Shown here one piece after another: positions 7,021-9,620 of a stretch of 9,620 nt of DNA. The notes under the pieces are model-generated. The model did no database searches. It was not told where the DNA came from and worked only from the letters and a program-made list of their open reading frames with translations. Origin of the DNA: JBBQBQ01 sp038317685 (lineage in GTDB: Bacteria > Desulfobacterota > Desulfuromonadia > Desulfuromonadales > DDH964); NCBI GenBank assembly GCA_038317685.1, contig JBBQBQ010000125.1, positions 1-9,620 on the forward strand, given 5' to 3'. A program made the translations under genes and the position numbers. The number at the start of each line of letters is the position of its first letter. Position 1 is the first letter of the stretch.

Positions 7021-7812
7021 ATGAGCGAAAGTTTTAAGCACAAAGTGCGAGAACAATTCGGCCGGGCCGCCGATGGCTATGTGCGGGATCGGGGCTTTGC
7101 ACAGGGCGATGACTTGACCGAGGCGGCGCGCCTGCTTCAGCCGACAACGGAAGATATCATGCTTGACGTCGCCTGTGGCGGCGGTCATACGGCCCTCTTC
7201 TTTGCCCCCCTGGTGCGAAGCGTCGTCGCTTCCGACCTGACCATGCAGATGCTGAAAAAAGCCCAGGAATTTATCGCTGAAGAAGGAAAAGTCGAGAACG
7301 TCACCTTCCGCGAGGCCGATGCCGAAGACCTCCCCTTCCCTGCCGGAGCCTTTACCCTCCTCACCTGCCGGATCGCTCCTCACCACTTTCCCGACCTCCC
7401 CCGCGCCCTCCAGGAATTCCACCGCGTCCTGCGCCGCAAGGGGGGGCGCATGGTCCTCATCGACACCCTGTTGCCGGAAGACCCGGAGGTTGCGGAATTT
7501 TACCAGTCGATGGAAAAGTTGCGGGACCCGACCCATGTGCGGGCCTATACCGAAGTTGAATGGCGGCGGATGGTCGAGACCGCAGGATTCACGGTCGAAA
7601 CGACCCGGGCCTTCCCCAAGACCCATGATTTTCAGGAATGGGCCAAGCGTGCCGGGCTCAACCGCGAGGGGATTCAACGCCTCAACCGCTTTTTCATCGA
7701 GGCTCCCGTCAAAGTTCAGGATCATTTTCAAATCGAAACCTTTGCCGGGGAGGTGGAAAGCTACACCGATCAGAAACTGCTGATCTACGCTTCCCGCCGG
7801 GACGTGAAGTAA
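7021..7812 (+). CDS. Class I SAM-dependent methyltransferase (UbiE/YcgJ-like)
   Basis: This 263-residue protein has a Rossmann-type methyltransferase fold. Motif I is LDVACGGGHTAL (48-59), which binds S-adenosylmethionine. An acidic residue ending strand 2 (ASDLT, Asp72) should contact the ribose. Motif II is represented by FREADAEDLPFPAGAF with Asp100 and Asp103, and the post-II region reads CRIAPHHFPD, a sequence typical of the UbiE/YcgJ-like group. HRVLRRKGGRMVLID (134-148) forms motif III. The C-terminal third (about 160-263) is the substrate-facing part and gives no clear clue to the acceptor, so quinone, small-molecule or other substrates remain open. The ATG at 7021 has GGGAG at 7010-7014 at good spacing. 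It is monocistronic: own promoter at 6989-6997 and strong terminator 28 bases after the stop. It is not ubiE itself by any neighbouring quinone gene. Confidence 0.88.
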   Translation: MSESFKHKVREQFGRAADGYVRDRGFAQGDDLTEAARLLQPTTEDIMLDVACGGGHTALFFAPLVRSVVASDLTMQMLKKAQEFIAEEGKVENVTFREADAEDLPFPAGAFTLLTCRIAPHHFPDLPRALQEFHRVLRRKGGRMVLIDTLLPEDPEVAEFYQSMEKLRDPTHVRAYTEVEWRRMVETAGFTVETTRAFPKTHDFQEWAKRAGLNREGIQRLNRFFIEAPVKVQDHFQIETFAGEVESYTDQKLLIYASRRDVK

Positions 7813-7839
7813 GTCCCCCGGCCAGGCCGCCGGACCAAA

Positions 7840-7875
7840 AAAAGCGGGGAGATGCCGAAGCATCTCCCCGCTTTT
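7840..7875. terminator. Bidirectional intrinsic terminator between convergent genes
   Basis: AAAAGCGGGGAGATGC, loop CGAA, then GCATCTCCCCGCTTTT forms a perfect 16-bp stem with a tetraloop. The A-run on one side and the T-run on the other give a U-tract on both transcripts, so it can end the methyltransferase message (plus strand) and the citrate synthase message (minus strand, stop at 7901). This is the clearest terminator in the window. Confidence 0.95.
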
Positions 7876-7900
7876 CATGGTGCTATGGGTTCCGTCGGGA

Positions 7901-9232
7901 TCAGGAGAGCTTGCGCCCGCCTTCTTCCGCCCACTTCTCCAGCATCGGGGTGGTGACGGATTTGGGACGCTCGATGGCGTAACCGAGACCGCGGTCCCAG
8001 GTGATGTTCGCCATGCAGCCGAGAGCCCGGCCGACGCCGAAGAGGACGGTGTAGAAATCCCACTCGGTGAGGCCATAGTAGTACTGGATGACGCCGGATT
8101 GGGCATCGACGTTCGGCCAGGGGTTCTTGGTCTTGCCATGCTCGGTCAGAACGCCCGGAGCGGTCTCAAAGATCATGGCCACCAGTTTGAAGAGCGGATC
8201 GTCTTTCAGACCGGGGGTGGCAAGGCAGAATTCGCGCTGGGCCATGTAGCGCGGGTCAGTCTTGCGCAGAACCGCATGGCCGTAGCCGGGGATGACCTGG
8301 CCGGCGTTGAGGGTATCCCAAAGGGCCTTGATGACGAGTTCCTTGGTCGGCTCGACATCTTTGCAGTACTTCTCCTGGAACTTCATGGTCCAGTCCAGAA
8401 CCTCCTGGTTGGCGAGGCCGTGGAGCGGGCCGGCCAGGCCGTTGAGACCGGCGGAGTATGCATAGTAGGGGTCGGAGAGGGCCGAGTGCACCAGGTGGGT
8501 GGTATGGGCCGAAACGTTGCCGGACTCATGGTCGGAGTGCAGGATGAAGTACATGCGGGCCACATCCTTGTACGTCTCACTCTGGCCGATCATGTGGGCG
8601 AAGTTGGCGCCCATGTCGAGTTTCGGATCGATGGCGATCTGCTTGTCGTTACGATATTTCAGGTTGTAGATGAAAGCGGCAATGATCGGGATCCGGGCGA
8701 CGATGTCGCTGGCATCCTCATAGACCGATTCCCAAGCCGTCATCTTGTTGAACTTGCCCGAGTTGTAGAACGCGGCAAATTTGGAATCCTTCTGCAGCAC
8801 CAGCATGGCGACGGAGAGCATCACCATCGGATGGCTGTCGCGGGGGAGAGCGCGCAGCGCGTCCCACACATAGGAGGGGACAGCCTGACGGCTCTTCCAC
8901 TCGGCAACCACGCCATCCACCTGAGCCTGACTAGGCACATCACCGGTCAACAGGAAAAACCAGAAAGACTCGACGGTCGGGTACTTGGAGCCCGCCGCCT
9001 TCGGCAGAGCCGCGAAGGTTTCGGGAATGGTCTTGCCACGGAAGCGGATCCCTTCCTGGGGATCCAGGTAGGAGATGTCGGTGACCAGCGAACGGATGTC
9101 GCGGGCGCCGCCAATGCACTGATCGATGGTCACCTGATCGATGATGACTTTGCCGAACTCTTTGGTGAGTTTGGTAGTGCGGGGACGGAACTCTTCGATC
9201 TTCTGCTTGAGAATCTCCTTCAGTGTCGCCAT
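7901..9232 (-). CDS. gltA: Citrate synthase, eukaryotic (mitochondrial) type
   Basis: This 443-residue enzyme condenses acetyl-CoA and oxaloacetate to citrate at the entry of the TCA cycle. The catalytic triad known from pig citrate synthase is present: His271 in GLAGPLHGLANQEV, His319 in IPGYGHAVLRKTDPRY and Asp376 in PNVDAQSGVIQYYYG. Other conserved blocks are LHSDHESGNVSAHT (231-244) and GRALGC. The sequence resembles mitochondrial enzymes far more than the usual bacterial hexameric GltA, as established for Geobacter sulfurreducens citrate synthase. In acetate-oxidising relatives this enzyme controls flux into the cycle. The start is ATG 9232, set by AGGAG at 9240-9244; the in-frame open stretch upstream to 9349 lies in the leader and looks untranslated. 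It is monocistronic: promoter at 9432-9460, terminator at 7840-7875. I expect tight transcriptional control given the dyads around the promoter. Confidence 0.97.
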   Translation of the reverse strand: MATLKEILKQKIEEFRPRTTKLTKEFGKVIIDQVTIDQCIGGARDIRSLVTDISYLDPQEGIRFRGKTIPETFAALPKAAGSKYPTVESFWFFLLTGDVPSQAQVDGVVAEWKSRQAVPSYVWDALRALPRDSHPMVMLSVAMLVLQKDSKFAAFYNSGKFNKMTAWESVYEDASDIVARIPIIAAFIYNLKYRNDKQIAIDPKLDMGANFAHMIGQSETYKDVARMYFILHSDHESGNVSAHTTHLVHSALSDPYYAYSAGLNGLAGPLHGLANQEVLDWTMKFQEKYCKDVEPTKELVIKALWDTLNAGQVIPGYGHAVLRKTDPRYMAQREFCLATPGLKDDPLFKLVAMIFETAPGVLTEHGKTKNPWPNVDAQSGVIQYYYGLTEWDFYTVLFGVGRALGCMANITWDRGLGYAIERPKSVTTPMLEKWAEEGGRKLS

Positions 9233-9239
9233 GCTCTCT

Positions 9240-9244
9240 CTCCT
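9240..9244 (-). promoter_or_regulatory. Ribosome binding site of gltA
   Basis: AGGAG on the minus strand, seven bases before ATG 9232, within the purine-rich AAAAGGAGAGAGAGC. It fixes the gltA start at 9232 and argues against the 39-residue in-frame upstream extension. Confidence 0.85.
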
Positions 9245-9262
9245 TTTGGTGAATGGAAAAGG

Positions 9263-9282
9263 GGTGGGCACACAAGCCCACC
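9263..9282 (-). promoter_or_regulatory. Stem-loop in the gltA mRNA leader
   Basis: On the minus strand GGTGGGC, a six-base loop TTGTGT and GCCCACC form a perfect 7-bp GC-rich stem about 30 bases upstream of the gltA start codon, followed by CCTTTTCC. The position is right for an mRNA-stabilising element or a weak attenuator. The U-run is too short and interrupted for a confident terminator. I recognise no riboswitch class. Confidence 0.45.
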
Positions 9283-9421
9283 GGCCGAAAATGCCCTTGC
9301 GGGTAAAAGGAACTACGCTGGATCTGCTACCGACGACCATTGCAACCAACTGAATTCACAATTGATTTATCGCGGATCCGTTTCGTCTTACCACACACAT
9401 AACAAGTTACTAATTTCAAAT

Positions 9422-9442
9422 ATTGTTCTATGTTCTAACAAT
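9422..9442. promoter_or_regulatory. Dyad over the gltA -10 region, candidate operator
   Basis: The 21-base element begins ATTGTT and ends AACAAT, six perfectly paired bases on each side of a 9-base centre. Inside it, the heptamer TGTTCTA is repeated in tandem (9424-9430 and 9431-9437). It covers the -10 hexamer (9432-9437) and the expected transcription start, the classic position for a repressor. Confidence 0.45.
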
Positions 9443-9460
9443 TCGCACTCGGGTTGTCAA
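9432..9460 (-). promoter_or_regulatory. Sigma70 promoter of gltA
   Basis: On the minus strand a consensus -35 TTGACA (9455-9460) and -10 TAGAAC (9432-9437) are separated by exactly 17 bases. The expected start near 9425 leaves an untranslated leader of about 190 bases before ATG 9232, which is long for a metabolic gene. The promoter lies in a locally AT-rich stretch unlike the coding DNA around it. Confidence 0.7.
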
Positions 9461-9469
9461 GCGCAATTT

Positions 9470-9496
9470 TGTATACAGTATTCCGTACGACCGGAA
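9470..9496. promoter_or_regulatory. Two further dyads between the divergent gltA and dus promoters
   Basis: TGTATACA (9470-9477) is a perfect 8-base palindrome centred about 48 bases upstream of the predicted gltA start. TTCCG-N6-CGGAA (9481-9496) is a perfect 5+6+5 dyad right beside it. Both lie between the -35 elements of the two divergent promoters and could bind regulators acting on gltA, the dus gene, or both. Confidence 0.35.
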
Positions 9497-9517
9497 GATT
9501 CCAGCTGTTTTTTCCCT

Positions 9518-9547
9518 TTGCTTTCGCCTCCAGAGCCATGCTAACAT
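9518..9547 (+). promoter_or_regulatory. Candidate promoter of the dus gene
   Basis: TTGCTT (9518-9523) and TAACAT (9542-9547) are 18 bases apart, and the latter is preceded by TGC, making an extended -10 (TGCTAACAT) like that of the methyltransferase gene. The predicted start near 9554 gives a leader of about 17 bases before ATG 9571. Confidence 0.45.
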
Positions 9548-9570
9548 GCACAAAAATTGAGCAGAATGAC

Positions 9571-9620
9571 ATGCATATCGCCAACCTCAAATTGACCAAC
9601 AACCTCTTCCTGGCCCCGAT
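9571..9620 (+). CDS. dusB: tRNA-dihydrouridine synthase (DusB-like), first 16 codons (cut by window edge)
   Basis: The visible start MHIANLKLTNNLFLAP matches the conserved N-terminus of bacterial DusB-type enzymes (pattern M-x-I-x-x-x-x-L-x-N-N-x-x-L-A-P), whose LAPM segment begins the FMN-binding TIM barrel. These flavoenzymes reduce specific uridines of tRNA to dihydrouridine. ATG 9571 is the only in-frame start near this block; the ribosome site is weak (GAGCAG about 8 bases upstream). The other ATGs just upstream (9546, 9566) are out of frame or soon stop. The call rests on 16 residues, so the family is likely but the subtype less certain. Confidence 0.7.
   Translation, partial: MHIANLKLTNNLFLAP

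Noticed and set aside
6791..7024. Small plus-strand open frame of 77 codons in the divergent intergenic region
   Set aside because: No good ribosome site, no recognisable motif, and it runs through the methyltransferase promoter and ribosome site; more likely non-coding.
6991..8139. Minus-strand open frame of 382 codons opposite the methyltransferase
   Set aside because: It covers the methyltransferase gene, its promoter and the bidirectional terminator, and its product has no known motif.
9233..9349. N-terminal extension of citrate synthase by 39 residues
   Set aside because: The extension is not citrate synthase-like, crosses the leader hairpin, and the good AGGAG at 9240-9244 serves the ATG at 9232.
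7877..9544. Long open frame of 555 codons on the plus strand opposite gltA
   Set aside because: It lies wholly antisense to a certain citrate synthase gene, has no recognisable domain, and runs through the gltA promoter. It is a GC-rich codon-bias shadow.

Overview
The window looks like chromosomal DNA of a GC-rich Desulfuromonadales-type bacterium (Geobacter/Desulfuromonas/Pelobacter relatives). The reasons are a citrate synthase of the eukaryotic (mitochondrial) type, which is characteristic of Geobacteraceae, a System II (ResB/CcsA) cytochrome c maturation pair, and a long soluble HDOD-type sensor kinase paired with a c-di-GMP response regulator. The assignment is inferred from protein family content, not from a marker gene. 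I see no insertion sequence, CRISPR array, tRNA, rRNA or prophage.

Layout, left to right. (1) 1-1597, minus strand: start of a CcsA/ResC-type cytochrome c assembly protein (cut by the left edge), preceded by resB; the two are an operon separated by 33 bases. (2) 1730-2170, minus: a small secreted cysteine-containing protein of unknown function with its own sigma70-like promoter. (3) 2352-6738, minus: an overlapping two-gene signalling operon, in which a cytoplasmic HDOD/GAF-like/histidine kinase is followed with a 17-base overlap by a REC-PAS-GGDEF-EAL response regulator. All catalytic motifs of kinase, receiver, GGDEF and EAL are intact. (4) 6739-7020: divergent intergenic region with a palindrome, candidate promoters and an 8-G run. 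(5) 7021-7812, plus: a class I SAM-dependent methyltransferase from a strong extended -10 promoter. (6) 7840-7875: a perfect 16-bp bidirectional terminator hairpin shared by two convergent genes. (7) 7901-9232, minus: gltA, eukaryotic-type citrate synthase, with a consensus TTGACA promoter nearly 200 bases upstream, a dyad over the -10 region and a leader hairpin. (8) 9571-9620, plus: the first codons of a DusB-like tRNA-dihydrouridine synthase, divergent from gltA.

Functionally the window mixes central and respiratory metabolism (TCA entry enzyme, cytochrome c maturation) with c-di-GMP signalling. The kinase and response regulator very probably form one cognate pathway. No gene here looks recently acquired. 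The parts least explained by known annotation are the input of the HDOD kinase, the small secreted protein, and the dense dyad-rich control region between gltA and the dus gene.
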